Source: Bacteriovorax sp.
Lineage (GTDB): Bacteria > Bdellovibrionota > Bacteriovoracia > Bacteriovoracales > Bacteriovoracaceae
Direction of reading: 5' to 3'
Assembly (NCBI GenBank): GCA_014378525.1
Contig: JACMNL010000101.1
Span: 1 to 64,000 of the forward strand
DNA: 64,000 bases
Shown piece after piece: positions 42,522 to 50,661 of the stretch. The position numbers and the translations under genes were made by a program. Below the pieces are notes generated by a model. That model was not told the DNA's origin, made no database searches, and saw only the letters and a program-made list of their open reading frames with translations. The first letter of the stretch is position 1, and each line of letters opens with the position of its first letter.

Positions 42522-42887
42522 ATGAAAACAACATCACTAACCACAGAAACCGACAATCTTGTTATGTTCCCGTCTGCAAAGAACTTTGCTGTCGAAGCTG
42601 ATTTAAGCGATCCAATGGCCGATCTTTTAAACGAGTACTCGAACATGACTGATGCCGATATCCCAGGTCACCTTGACGATAGATTTGAAGAAAATGACTT
42701 AGAAGATGAGAGTGCTTTTGGAAGTTTAGAAGCATTCATGAATAGAAATCAAACTGCAGAAATTTTAACTCCCGACGACAAACTGGTTAAGCTTATCAAT
42801 GAAAAAATGGAAGCAATAGCAGAAGCAAAACAACGCATAAAATTTTACCTCGACGAAATTGAAATGTTCTTGCCTAGAAGACGCTAG
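42522..42887 (+). CDS. Acidic helical hypothetical protein
   Basis: A 121-aa cytoplasmic protein rich in Asp and Glu. The N-terminal half is probably disordered, and the C-terminal residues 85-118 form a charged amphipathic helix with KLINEKMEAIAEAKQRIKFY. There is no recognisable family. AGGA lies 14 bases upstream of the ATG. The 23 bp before the tRNA gene hold no terminator. Confidence 0.5.
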   Translation: MKTTSLTTETDNLVMFPSAKNFAVEADLSDPMADLLNEYSNMTDADIPGHLDDRFEENDLEDESAFGSLEAFMNRNQTAEILTPDDKLVKLINEKMEAIAEAKQRIKFYLDEIEMFLPRRR

Positions 42888-42910
42888 TTCTTTATTCTAA
42901 ACCCTCATAT

Positions 42911-42996
42911 GCGCGGGTGGTGAAATGGCAGACACGCTACCTTGAGGTGGTAGAGCTCGAAAGGGTGTGCAGGTTCAAGTCCTGTTCCGCGCACCA
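42911..42996 (+). tRNA. tRNA-Leu (anticodon GAG), CCA encoded
   Basis: An 86-nt cloverleaf including an encoded CCA. The acceptor stem GCGCGGG pairs with TCCGCGC (one G-T), the D-stem is GTG/CAC, and the anticodon stem CTACC/GGTAG encloses loop TTGAGGT, giving anticodon GAG, which reads CUC and CUU. A long variable arm (AGCTCGAAAGGGTGT) marks the Leu class. The T-stem GCAGG/CCTGT encloses TTCAAGT. Confidence 0.97.
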
Positions 42997-43310
42997 ATTT
43001 TCTCATATTTTTGCTTCCTTAACTTTTAGCACTAATTATTCTGTTTACTTAAAAATTTAATATTTTTAATCATCATGCATCTCTTCAGAGAATGTATGTT
43101 TCCCGCACTCCCGATCAAACTTAACTTCATTCAATAATTCGCAAAAATTACCGCCAGGTTTTCATGATAAAGAATCTCATGGAATTCATGCTGGGCAATG
43201 GGTTTTAAGCATGCTTACACTCATCGATTTTTGCTAGCGACCCAACCTGAATTTTTACGAGCGGCTATTATCCGGACTCAAGCACGCCAGCAAAAAAATG
43301 CTCTCACTTC
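42997..43310. other. Intergenic region after the tRNA
   Basis: There is no ORF longer than about 40 codons that looks coding, and no hairpin with a T-tract. A 10-bp palindrome AAGCATGCTT lies at 43207-43216. I do not see a repeat of the tRNA 3' end that would suggest an integration site. Confidence 0.5.
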
Positions 43311-44003
43311 ATGCTTAATAAAGACTCCGGCAGTTCTGCACCGGCAATAAGATATGCAGAAGGTGCGACTGCACAAGTGTACGGCATGTTGGAGAAGGAA
43401 GTTTTATCGATGTCTGCGGATCAACAAAAGAACGCTATTTTCCTGCGACGTTTTAGAGGTGAAGATCGCACTGCTCATTTCGACAAATTTGATGACGTGG
43501 CCAATACGGCCTATAACCAAACTTTTAAAGTTATACCTTTTGCTGGCGTAACCCAATATAGCAGCAATGAAGTCGAGCTTGAATCCGAGTACACCGCGGG
43601 CATAAGAATTGAATCGAGATTAAATGAAAGAGTCGAGACGGGAATTGGATTCACGCATAGTGCGATGAAGATCTCCGAGTTTGATTATTTTAGTTACGGG
43701 GTCGATATCTACACCAAGATTTATCTAATTTCAGAATCCAGGTTTCAACCTTATGTGGGAGCGGGAGTTGGATATTTAAAAAGCAGTCTAAATGAAAGTG
43801 ACTCGAGCACTTTAAATGCTGAAGCTATTGGAGGAATGGATTTAATGTTCACCAGAAGCTTTGGGGCCAATTTTGAATTGAAATATAATAAGGCAGTGAC
43901 TTCTTCGTCATATCATGGCCAGTCTGTGGTAGATAACTTATCTCAGAAAATTGAAAATGCAGGCCACTTAACATTAGCTGTCGGTATGATTATTTCTTAT
44001 TAA
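43311..44003 (+). CDS. Outer-membrane barrel-like protein lacking a signal peptide
   Basis: A 230-aa ORF whose residues about 70-230 look like an eight-stranded OmpA/OprF-type barrel: alternating strands (FKVIPFAGVTQYSSNEVEL, RVETGIGFTHSAMKI, RFQPYVGAGVGYL), ending LTLAVGMIISY with a terminal aromatic. The first 65 residues are not hydrophobic and no signal peptide is encoded at or before the ATG; the in-frame upstream stretch runs only 20 codons to a stop. It may have lost its 5' end or be a misplaced start after a frameshift, so it could be a truncated gene. Confidence 0.5.
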   Translation: MLNKDSGSSAPAIRYAEGATAQVYGMLEKEVLSMSADQQKNAIFLRRFRGEDRTAHFDKFDDVANTAYNQTFKVIPFAGVTQYSSNEVELESEYTAGIRIESRLNERVETGIGFTHSAMKISEFDYFSYGVDIYTKIYLISESRFQPYVGAGVGYLKSSLNESDSSTLNAEAIGGMDLMFTRSFGANFELKYNKAVTSSSYHGQSVVDNLSQKIENAGHLTLAVGMIISY

Positions 44004-44038
44004 AAGGCTTAAGGCTGTCTTCAAACTGTCTGGAACCC

Positions 44039-44365
44039 TTAATTGAAAATAATCGCCAAACTAAATACTAAGAGAGTCAACGAGGGAAGTATTTTGAAAT
44101 AAGGGTTTTTGACTTTAAAATGGGTGAACAATGCGGCAAGCATGAGGGCTGCGATACCACCGGCCCCGATTTTGGAGATTTGCTCTGATTGATTCAAAAG
44201 CATGATGGCAAAAGATATCTTTAAAATTCCGACGACGTCTCTTAACCAGTTTGGATAACCGTAACTTTTAAACTCTTCCACTATATTTGTATAACGGATG
44301 ACCCATACAAACAGGATAGAGCTGAAGACAATAATTTTTAAAACTTCTATCAAGACATTAATCAT
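44039..44365 (-). CDS. DoxX-like small membrane protein
   Basis: A 108-aa protein with four predicted membrane helices, 'FKSYGYPNWLRDVVGILKIS' resembling the DoxX motif (KF...P.....G..E), and LAALFTHFKVKNPYF. It belongs to a DoxX-like group of uncertain function, sometimes linked to sulfur or oxidative stress. The start has AAAGGTAAATT. It is divergent from a paralogue 71 bp away. Confidence 0.7.
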   Translation of the reverse strand: MINVLIEVLKIIVFSSILFVWVIRYTNIVEEFKSYGYPNWLRDVVGILKISFAIMLLNQSEQISKIGAGGIAALMLAALFTHFKVKNPYFKILPSLTLLVFSLAIIFN

Positions 44366-44436
44366 AATTTACCTTTTTTTTTGATTATATCGCCCATTTT
44401 CCGCATCAACAACAATTAATATGTTATTAGTAAGTA

Positions 44437-44766
44437 ATGAATCAAGTTATTGTCTTCTCTTCAGCAGTTATTTTTGTTTTTTATGGTCTTCGTTGTCTGA
44501 CAACGAATCATATGATGACCGAATTTAAACGCTATCATCTCGCGCGCTTTCGAAAAACTGTTGGTGTTTTAGAACTTCTTGGTGGTGTGGGGCTTTTAGT
44601 TGGATTCTATTATCCAATTCTGTCTATCGTTGCATCAGCTGGACTTACTATGCTTATGTTGCTTGGAACATTGGTGCGAATAAAAACCAAAGATCCTTTT
44701 TGGGAGATTATTCCAGCTTTTTCATTGATGTTGCTTAATGGTTATATCTTTTCACAGCTGACCTAG
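44437..44766 (+). CDS. DoxX-like small membrane protein, paralogue
   Basis: A 109-aa protein with four helices. 'EFKRYHLARFRKTVGVLELLGGVGLLVGF' is the DoxX-like segment, and VRIKTKDPFWEIIPAFSLMLLN aligns with the divergent neighbour's FKVKNPYFKILPSLTLLVFS. The two genes look like a duplicated divergent pair. Substrate and function are unknown. Confidence 0.7.
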   Translation: MNQVIVFSSAVIFVFYGLRCLTTNHMMTEFKRYHLARFRKTVGVLELLGGVGLLVGFYYPILSIVASAGLTMLMLLGTLVRIKTKDPFWEIIPAFSLMLLNGYIFSQLT

Positions 44767-44934
44767 AGAGTTTTTTTGTGAATCACATGATGTTTCCTTC
44801 TTAAAAGCATTTAAGAAAGAAAGAGAACTCGTTGAAAAGCTAGGAATCGGGACTTTTCTTTAAGTCGTTGTTTTGGTCTTTCGTCGGCCAATTCTTCATC
44901 TGGTTCTTCATCTTGATTATTTCCATATATAAAA

Positions 44935-45301
44935 TCACTGGTTGAAAATACTGTCGTCAGCTTTTGATAAGAGACCAAAACCAAAGTCAAGAGAGTGAAA
45001 CAAGGATGGAACCATTGGTATCAAGTTTATTAATGGTACATATTCAAAAATAACTGCACCAATTACAAAAAAATTTAAGAAAATTCCTATTTGTAATTTT
45101 ACCTCTAACATGTGCCAAAAAGGTTAGACCTAACATTAGTAAAAAAAAGATACTTTTTAATAAAATCCCAATGCCATGAACCCTTGCGAGTTGCCTTGAG
45201 AGGCAGCACCAAGTTGTGAAAATTGTGCAGGCTATTGAAGCGGGAGCATGGTTTGTAGTTTTAGAACTATGTAGTGTTTCATTTTTATAAAAATGAAACA
45301 C
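44935..45301 (-). pseudogene. Probable frameshifted small membrane protein gene
   Basis: The ORF-track frame (85 aa, 45044-45301) ends TNRNFLKFFCNWCSYF and stops. One frame over, directly after a run of seven T residues (minus strand AAATTTTTTTGTAATT), translation continues as FFVIGAVIFEYVPLINLIPM and on to a stop at 44935. Joining the frames gives two membrane helices around a basic loop (LAHVRGKITNRNF), much more membrane-like than the truncated end. So a single-base insertion or deletion in the T run, real or a sequencing error, probably split the gene. No family is assigned. The N-terminus is suspect because it overlaps a palindrome. Confidence 0.4.
45273..45300. repeat. 28-bp perfect palindrome
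   Basis: GTGTTTCATTTTTA is followed directly by its reverse complement TAAAAATGAAACAC, with zero spacer. Immediately to the right is C-TTTTC-TTTTTTTT, so on the plus strand it could be an A+T-rich terminator. It covers the first codons of the minus-strand ORF, making that start doubtful. Confidence 0.6.
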
Positions 45302-45360
45302 CTTTTCTTTTTTTTAGACGTTGCGACTAATGGATAATGTTTTATCACCGAAGTGTATTT

Positions 45361-45663
45361 ATGGGAAAAAAATATGAATTCAGAAAAAATGTTTTATTAA
45401 TTTTGAAAAATGTTCGTCTCTTTATTGATACTTTTGCAGATTTAAAAAGTAATTCAACAGATCATTTTGAATGTGCAAAAATTGTAAAATTACAATCGCT
45501 CAATGTTATAATTCAATTCCACGAAACTTTAATTGAAACGAATGAATTAATTAATGAACACAATATAGACGATTTTTGCGCAAGCCTTATCGTTATTACA
45601 GAATGTCTGAAGGCCATAGATTTAGTACTTAATGCCAATACTTTAGTGGGGAGAGTTAGTTAG
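45361..45663 (+). CDS. Helical hypothetical protein
   Basis: About 100 aa from ATG 45361, preceded by GAAGTG; the ORF-track ATG 45337 has no ribosome site. It is all-helical with Leu/Ile periodicity (RKNVLLILKNVRLFIDTFA, ECAKIVKLQSLNVIIQFHETLIETN), suggesting a small helical bundle. No signal peptide, membrane helix or family is recognised. Confidence 0.5.
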   Translation: MGKKYEFRKNVLLILKNVRLFIDTFADLKSNSTDHFECAKIVKLQSLNVIIQFHETLIETNELINEHNIDDFCASLIVITECLKAIDLVLNANTLVGRVS

Positions 45664-45764
45664 GAGTTTCACATTCCCAATTAGTATAAATATTATCCTT
45701 CGTCATTTTCGGTTCCAGCATCCACTTCTCATATTTACAGACAAATACTTTTAATAAATTTCCC

Positions 45765-45801
45765 AAGGCCCCGAGACTTTTAATGGTCTGAGGGCCTTTT
45801 T
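45765..45801 (+). terminator. Rho-independent terminator
   Basis: AAGGCCCCGAGAC pairs with GTCTGAGGGCCTT across an 8-nt loop, with minor bulges, followed by a TTTTT tract. It lies about 100 bp after the helical hypothetical gene, the probable end of that transcript. The rest of the 348-bp spacer to 46011 shows no gene. Confidence 0.8.
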
Positions 45802-46011
45802 CTTATATTTATTCGAGAGAAGGTCACCCCGATTAATCCATTTATCCCCAAAAATACCGCTCCATTTTTCTAAATATAAACCGATAAGTTCACAGTCATC
45901 GACAGGCCCGAAAATCTGGCACTTTTAGGCCCGGTTTTTAGCTTTTTATCAGGTCCCGACAAGTTACGGACCATGATTTTAAGTGAGATATAATATCGTC
46001 TGAGGGTATCT

Positions 46012-47052
46012 ATGAAGCAGGTAATTTTATTTTTAATGATCTCCATTCTCGCTGTTTCTTGCGGCGGAAAAGGGGATACAGGAAAGGCCAGTTTTAAATT
46101 GTCCCTTGGAAATATGTTGAATGCCAATGCTTCGTATTTTTCCGGTGGTCTTCTGATCATTGGTCACAGACTTGATGACTCACAATCTTTTACTCTCGCA
46201 TACACTGACGGCCTTCAGCTGGATTTACAAAAAGGGGCGTGGGAGTTTGCAACTGTCGGCTGGACAAGTGCAGTTAACGGCCCGATGACTGGACCTCAGC
46301 AGTGTTCGTATCAGCTGGTTGAACTTAGAGATGATATTCAGTCGATTAATTTTTCAATGTCTCAATCCAACTGCAGAACATTGAAGAGCACAATGAATGA
46401 CCAGATGGCAGACTCACAGTATTTTAAAGTGACGTATGCGTCGGGTACAGTTGGATTTAAAAAACTTGCCTTATCAGTGTGTTCATCAATTGATGCAAAT
46501 CAGACTTGTACACTGGCCTATGGTTCTTCAACTATAAATTCTTACCAAGTTTCTATCGCTGCAGATGTAAAAGGTGTTGTCGTTGGTAGTTTACCTACAA
46601 TCACTTCGAATTGTATGACAGTAAGCGGAGGTTTTTCATATAGTGAATTAACCCTTCCCTATGGTGGAAACTCAGGATTTCTGGGCATGAACCTCGGGCT
46701 ATACAATAGTGCAGACTGCTCTGGTACTGCAGTTTCAAAAAAATACAATCATGGATTGGCAGAACTACAAACAGATTATTCAAGTATGTCTTCAGTAAAC
46801 GGTAAATCGGGTTATGGATCGTTCAATTATCTTGGTGACTGGAGCAGCCCTTCTGCCCCTCCGAATTCGGGATATGTAAAAGGTGATATGTATAAAACAA
46901 GCTCGAACATTTCAGGTCTGGGATCAACTGCAGGGGATTCAATTTATTTCAATGGCTCCAATTGGGGCAATCTTTATACCCCGGTTACAATTATAGATGG
47001 TGCTCCATATTTCGATGCAGATTTTAACGCTTATTTATTCATAAAAATGTAG
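46012..47052 (+). CDS. Lipoprotein of unknown function
   Basis: A 346-aa protein with lipoprotein signal MKQVILFLMISILAVSC (lipobox LAVSC) followed by GGKGDTG. The mature part is Ser/Gly-rich and beta-like with eight or so cysteines in pairs (CSYQL, NCRTL, CSSID, TCTLA, NCMTV, DCSGT), probably disulfide-bonded in the periplasm or at the surface. No family is recognised. TATAAT at 45989-45994 with GAGGGT just before the ATG makes a plausible promoter and ribosome site. It is followed by the Wzy-like gene after about 40 bp. Confidence 0.7.
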   Translation: MKQVILFLMISILAVSCGGKGDTGKASFKLSLGNMLNANASYFSGGLLIIGHRLDDSQSFTLAYTDGLQLDLQKGAWEFATVGWTSAVNGPMTGPQQCSYQLVELRDDIQSINFSMSQSNCRTLKSTMNDQMADSQYFKVTYASGTVGFKKLALSVCSSIDANQTCTLAYGSSTINSYQVSIAADVKGVVVGSLPTITSNCMTVSGGFSYSELTLPYGGNSGFLGMNLGLYNSADCSGTAVSKKYNHGLAELQTDYSSMSSVNGKSGYGSFNYLGDWSSPSAPPNSGYVKGDMYKTSSNISGLGSTAGDSIYFNGSNWGNLYTPVTIIDGAPYFDADFNAYLFIKM

Positions 47053-47094
47053 AAATTTGTTTATTCATCATATTTTATCTATATGATTTAATGA

Positions 47095-49200
47095 ATGAAT
47101 TTTATTCCGGAAAAAATTGAAAAACTTCTCTCACAATTAATCTATGCAGGATTTTTTGTGCTGCTTTTGACTCCTCTTCTGGTTTCGCTAAATTTATATT
47201 ATCCATTTGTGACTTACAGAACTTTAATTTTTCGCTCAGTGGTCGAAGTCCAGTTTCTCATATGGTTCATCCTTGCTTTAAATAACAAAAAAATGATTCC
47301 TGGGTTTTCCTGGCCACTGAAAAGTGTGCTGCTTTTTATTGCCCTCATCGGCCTTTCCGATTTACAGGGAATAGATCCATTAAAAAGTTACTGGGGAAAC
47401 CTGGAACGTATGGAAGGTTTTGTCAGTCTTTTGCATTTGTCTGCAATGATGTTCGTTGGAATGAGTCTCATAAAAACTAAAAAACAATGGGTAGCGGGCG
47501 GTTTATTTTCACTGGTAACTGCACTTACTGTCTGCCTTCTTGGTTTCAAAGAACTGCACCTTGACCCTCATATTCTGATTCAATCGAGTCTTGGAAATTC
47601 CGGTTATCTTGCCATCTATCTTGTAATTCATATTTTCATCGCAGGTTTTTTTGCTGTGAGTGAATATAAAAATAAAAAAATATTTTTCCCTTCGATTGCA
47701 ATCATTTTAATTTTTATAGTCGCACTATACAACACCGGATCAAGAGGAAGTTTTCTTGGACTTCTGTCCGGGGCCGTCGTTGCTTTCATCATTTTAAGTG
47801 TCGATCAGCAGAAGAAAAAAAATCTCAAAATTTCTCTGATTACAATGTTTGTCATCATTTTAATTTTTGCAGGAAGTCTCTGGAGATTTAAAGACACAAA
47901 ATTTGTCAAAGAAAGTCATACACTTTCAAGATTAACAAATGTCGACATCACTTCTTCCACCAGATTTTATCTGTGGGGAATTGCTTTTAAGGCAATAAAA
48001 GAAAAACCACTGCTGGGTTGGGGACAGGAAAATTTCGATTATCTTTACGATCATTATTATGATGCCAGGCTGGGAGATGTAGAGCCATGGTTTGACCGCA
48101 CTCACAACGTAATGATTGACTGGAGTGTCGCAGGTGGAATTATTGGAGTTCTGGCCTATTTAAGTTTATTTGCCGCGGCCTTTTATTCCCTCTGGAGATG
48201 CGGGCATTTTACTAAAACGGAACAGGCCTTTTTTACCGGAATGATGATTGCGTATTTTATCCACAATCTTTTTATGTTTGATTACCTGATCAGCTATATA
48301 TTATTTTTTCTCATGCTTACTTATGTATCAAGAGAGCAAAGTGATTCTACTAAGTCTCATAAATTTCCCGTTTTGATAGCTTCATTTATTTTTACTTTGT
48401 ATATGGGGTATAATTTATTTTTCTTCAATCCTTCAGCATTTAAAATGGCAGAGGGGATTACAAGATCATTAAATCTAAATCACTCCGGACAAAACGAAGC
48501 GGCCTATGAATCAATCAAGGAAGTCTTAGCACTCAATTTTTCAGGCACACTCGAAGCTAATGACCAGCTGGGGGAAATTATGTTTTCACTTTATAACAGT
48601 GGAAATATTGAGACTGCACACAAAAAAGATTTTTTGAATGAAACTCTTGTCAGATTAAAGGAGTCCTCTTTTGAAAAACCTCAGTCTGTTAAAAAGGCCT
48701 ATGTTTATTTAAACCTGCTGGTTCAGACCAATGACCCGCATAGCGAAGAAGTTTTTTCAAAGGTGCTGGCGCTCTCTCCAAAAAGACAACTCACTTACCT
48801 GGTTAAAATTCAAAAGAATATTCGTGAAGAAAATTTTTCAGAGGCCATGAAACTTGCACAAGTTAATTATATGAATGAAACACGTTCACGGGCAGCTCAA
48901 TCTGTTTATTCATTAAGCGCACTCTTAAATAACGATCTAATTTTAAGCGATAAGCTTCTCACAGGTCTTCCTTTGGAATTTTACGCTGAAAACAATCAGT
49001 TCATTGAAGGTTATAAAAAACGGGGACTTTCAGAGCGGGTGATTGAGCATTATAAAAAATGGATCAGTTTAAATCCAAAAGAAATTGCACCTCATACCGG
49101 TCTGGGATTATATTATCAAAGTCAGGGAAAAACAGAGGAAGCGGCCCTTGAGTTAAATCTTGCTCAACAGCTTACGCAGAAAAAATTATTGAGGTTTTAA
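47095..49200 (+). CDS. O-antigen ligase/polymerase (Wzy_C) family membrane protein
   Basis: A 701-aa protein. About 10-11 membrane helices occupy residues 1-430. The conserved Wzy_C features are 'YNTGSRGSFLGLLSGAVVA' and 'LLGWGQENFDYLYDHYYDA' followed by RTHNVMIDWSVAGGIIG, with the Arg and His residues used by ligases and polymerases. The last 260 residues are soluble and repeat-like (helical, TPR-like). It would act at the periplasmic face on lipid-linked polysaccharide, or in protein O-glycosylation. The start ATG 47095 lacks a ribosome site; TATGAT lies seven bases upstream. The FKBP gene follows directly. Confidence 0.85.
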   Translation: MNFIPEKIEKLLSQLIYAGFFVLLLTPLLVSLNLYYPFVTYRTLIFRSVVEVQFLIWFILALNNKKMIPGFSWPLKSVLLFIALIGLSDLQGIDPLKSYWGNLERMEGFVSLLHLSAMMFVGMSLIKTKKQWVAGGLFSLVTALTVCLLGFKELHLDPHILIQSSLGNSGYLAIYLVIHIFIAGFFAVSEYKNKKIFFPSIAIILIFIVALYNTGSRGSFLGLLSGAVVAFIILSVDQQKKKNLKISLITMFVIILIFAGSLWRFKDTKFVKESHTLSRLTNVDITSSTRFYLWGIAFKAIKEKPLLGWGQENFDYLYDHYYDARLGDVEPWFDRTHNVMIDWSVAGGIIGVLAYLSLFAAAFYSLWRCGHFTKTEQAFFTGMMIAYFIHNLFMFDYLISYILFFLMLTYVSREQSDSTKSHKFPVLIASFIFTLYMGYNLFFFNPSAFKMAEGITRSLNLNHSGQNEAAYESIKEVLALNFSGTLEANDQLGEIMFSLYNSGNIETAHKKDFLNETLVRLKESSFEKPQSVKKAYVYLNLLVQTNDPHSEEVFSKVLALSPKRQLTYLVKIQKNIREENFSEAMKLAQVNYMNETRSRAAQSVYSLSALLNNDLILSDKLLTGLPLEFYAENNQFIEGYKKRGLSERVIEHYKKWISLNPKEIAPHTGLGLYYQSQGKTEEAALELNLAQQLTQKKLLRF

Positions 49201-49202
49201 GC

Positions 49203-49532
49203 ATGTTAAAAATAACAGATACAGAAATCGGCTCCGGTAAAGAAACTGTCAAAGGTGCGCTGGTCATCTGTCAGTACGAAGGATTCCTTGAAGATGGAAC
49301 TAAATTTGATTCATCACTCGATCGCGGAAAACCATTTCAGTTTGTTTTTGGAACGGGCAGAGTGATTAAGGGATGGGATCAGGGATTAGTTGGAATGAAA
49401 GTCGGTGGGAAAAGAACTTTATATGTACCCTCAGAATTAGGTTACGGCGAAAGACAAGTCGGAAAATTTATAAAACCACATTCTAATTTATTATTTCATA
49501 TCGAACTTCTTGACGTTCTCACAAGAGATTAA
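49203..49532 (+). CDS. FKBP-type peptidyl-prolyl isomerase
   Basis: A 109-aa single FKBP domain that isomerises X-Pro bonds. 'YEGFLEDGTKFDSSLDRGKPFQFVFG', 'VIKGWDQGLVGMKVGGKR' and 'YVPSELGYGER' are the classical active-site segments (Y, F, D, F, V, I, W). It is a minimal form without a signal peptide, so cytoplasmic, and is translated close after the Wzy-like gene (2-base gap). A strong terminator follows. Confidence 0.95.
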   Translation: MLKITDTEIGSGKETVKGALVICQYEGFLEDGTKFDSSLDRGKPFQFVFGTGRVIKGWDQGLVGMKVGGKRTLYVPSELGYGERQVGKFIKPHSNLLFHIELLDVLTRD

Positions 49533-49560
49533 ATAAGGCCCCAATCAATGGGGCCTTATT
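49532..49560. terminator. Bidirectional terminator
   Basis: AATAAGGCCCC-AATCAAT-GGGGCCTTATT is a perfect 11-bp stem beginning at the FKBP stop codon and ending three bases before the convergent small secreted protein gene's stop. It serves both directions. Confidence 0.9.
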
Positions 49561-49562
49561 AT

Positions 49563-49853
49563 TTAACAACCGTATTCTTCGAAAGCTTTAACTAAAATAT
49601 ACTCACCATTTTTAACTTCGAAAACTCCATGCATAGTATCCGGAGTTCTACCTGTATCTTCAATTTCCCATACACATTCAATTTTTCCTTCATCAGCAGC
49701 ATCACACCATCCAATTCCTTCATACATTGGGCGCGTTTCATTTAAGCGCTCCATAGTCATTGCCTTAAGTGTTTCAAGGTCTGTTGTAGGAACTTCTGCG
49801 AAAGCTGCGTTTGCTAGAGCTAGAACAGTTATTGCTAAAAGAAATTTTTTCAT
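49563..49853 (-). CDS. Small secreted hypothetical protein
   Basis: A 96-aa product with a textbook signal peptide, MKKFLLAITVLALANAAFA followed by EVP. The mature 77 residues are acidic with three cysteines (IGWCDAAD, KIECVWEI and C-terminal GC), so at least one disulfide is possible. It is beta-like, and the family is unknown. It converges on the FKBP gene across a shared terminator. Confidence 0.7.
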   Translation of the reverse strand: MKKFLLAITVLALANAAFAEVPTTDLETLKAMTMERLNETRPMYEGIGWCDAADEGKIECVWEIEDTGRTPDTMHGVFEVKNGEYILVKAFEEYGC

Positions 49854-50037
49854 AAAGACTCCCTCATATTTTGGTGATGCAGGCCTTATACATGATGTTG
49901 GCGCTCTTTGTCAGGTTAAAATTTGGTCAGTGTCTATCGAATTTTCATATATTAAGGCCTATTTGCCCGTTGTTGGATGCCTTTTGATGGGTATATTCTA
50001 TGAGGGTATTTTTCTCAAACTTTGAAAAGGATTTATT

Positions 50038-50595
50038 ATGGACTCTAAAATAGCACAAATTGAATTCAAGACGGCCTCTGGAAAACCAACGTCACTTTCA
50101 GATTATGGTGACGACAAAGTTATCATGGTGGTGAATGTCGCTTCTAAATGTGGACTTACTCCACAGTACGAAGGTCTGGAAAAAATTTATGAAAAATATA
50201 AGGACAAAGGTTTTTTAGTTGTAGGTTTTCCTGCCAATGAATTTGCGGGCCAGGAACCGGGAACAAACGAAGAAATTCAACAGTTCTGTACAACAAATTA
50301 CGGTATAAAATTTCCTGTGGCCGAAAAAATTATCGTAAAAGGAGAAGGTCAACATCCATTGTTTGAACTTCTTACAGAAGAAAAACCACTGGCGACAATG
50401 AAGCCCGGTGGTTCACTCGAAGCTAAATTGAGAGAAAAAGGACTAATCTCTGGTAAGGCCGGCGACATCATGTGGAACTTTGAAAAGTTTCTCCTGGATA
50501 AAAAAGGAATAGTGGTGGAGAGATTTGCTCCGGACATTACTCCGGAAGATCCAATGGTTATTCATGCCATTGAAACTGCATTAAAAAAATCTTAA
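50038..50595 (+). CDS. Glutathione peroxidase (BtuE-like)
   Basis: A 185-aa thiol peroxidase resembling E. coli BtuE throughout. 'NVASKCGLTPQYEGLE' contains the peroxidatic Cys, and GFPANEFAGQEPGTN is the second motif with Ala where BtuE has Cys (FPCNQF), so the usual resolving Cys is absent at that position. 'FCTTNYGIKFPVAEKI' and IMWNFEKFLLDKKG with the active-site Trp and Asn complete it. There is no signal peptide, so it acts in the cytoplasm to reduce hydroperoxides. It is followed by a secreted MsrA, forming an oxidative-stress pair. Confidence 0.93.
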   Translation: MDSKIAQIEFKTASGKPTSLSDYGDDKVIMVVNVASKCGLTPQYEGLEKIYEKYKDKGFLVVGFPANEFAGQEPGTNEEIQQFCTTNYGIKFPVAEKIIVKGEGQHPLFELLTEEKPLATMKPGGSLEAKLREKGLISGKAGDIMWNFEKFLLDKKGIVVERFAPDITPEDPMVIHAIETALKKS

Positions 50596-50661
50596 TCATC
50601 GTCCACTGTTTGTCGAAGGGCTTCCGGTAGACTGAATGTTATAATGAATTCAGAGGTATCT

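Noticed and set aside
42389-42601. 70-aa ORF before the acidic helical gene
   Set aside because: It overlaps the start of the better supported 42522 gene in another frame, has no ribosome site and composition like noncoding DNA.
42911-45700. Possible genomic island after tRNA-Leu
   Set aside because: No integrase and no repeat of the tRNA 3' end was found by eye; only small genes and a likely split gene. Not enough for an island call.
45917-45931. TGGCAC followed by TTTTAGGCC, resembling a sigma-54 promoter
   Set aside because: The -12 GC is off by one base and the TTGC element is missing.
45870-46160. 96-aa minus-strand ORF over the lipoprotein start
   Set aside because: It is antisense to the lipobox of the real gene with no ribosome site; a shadow frame.
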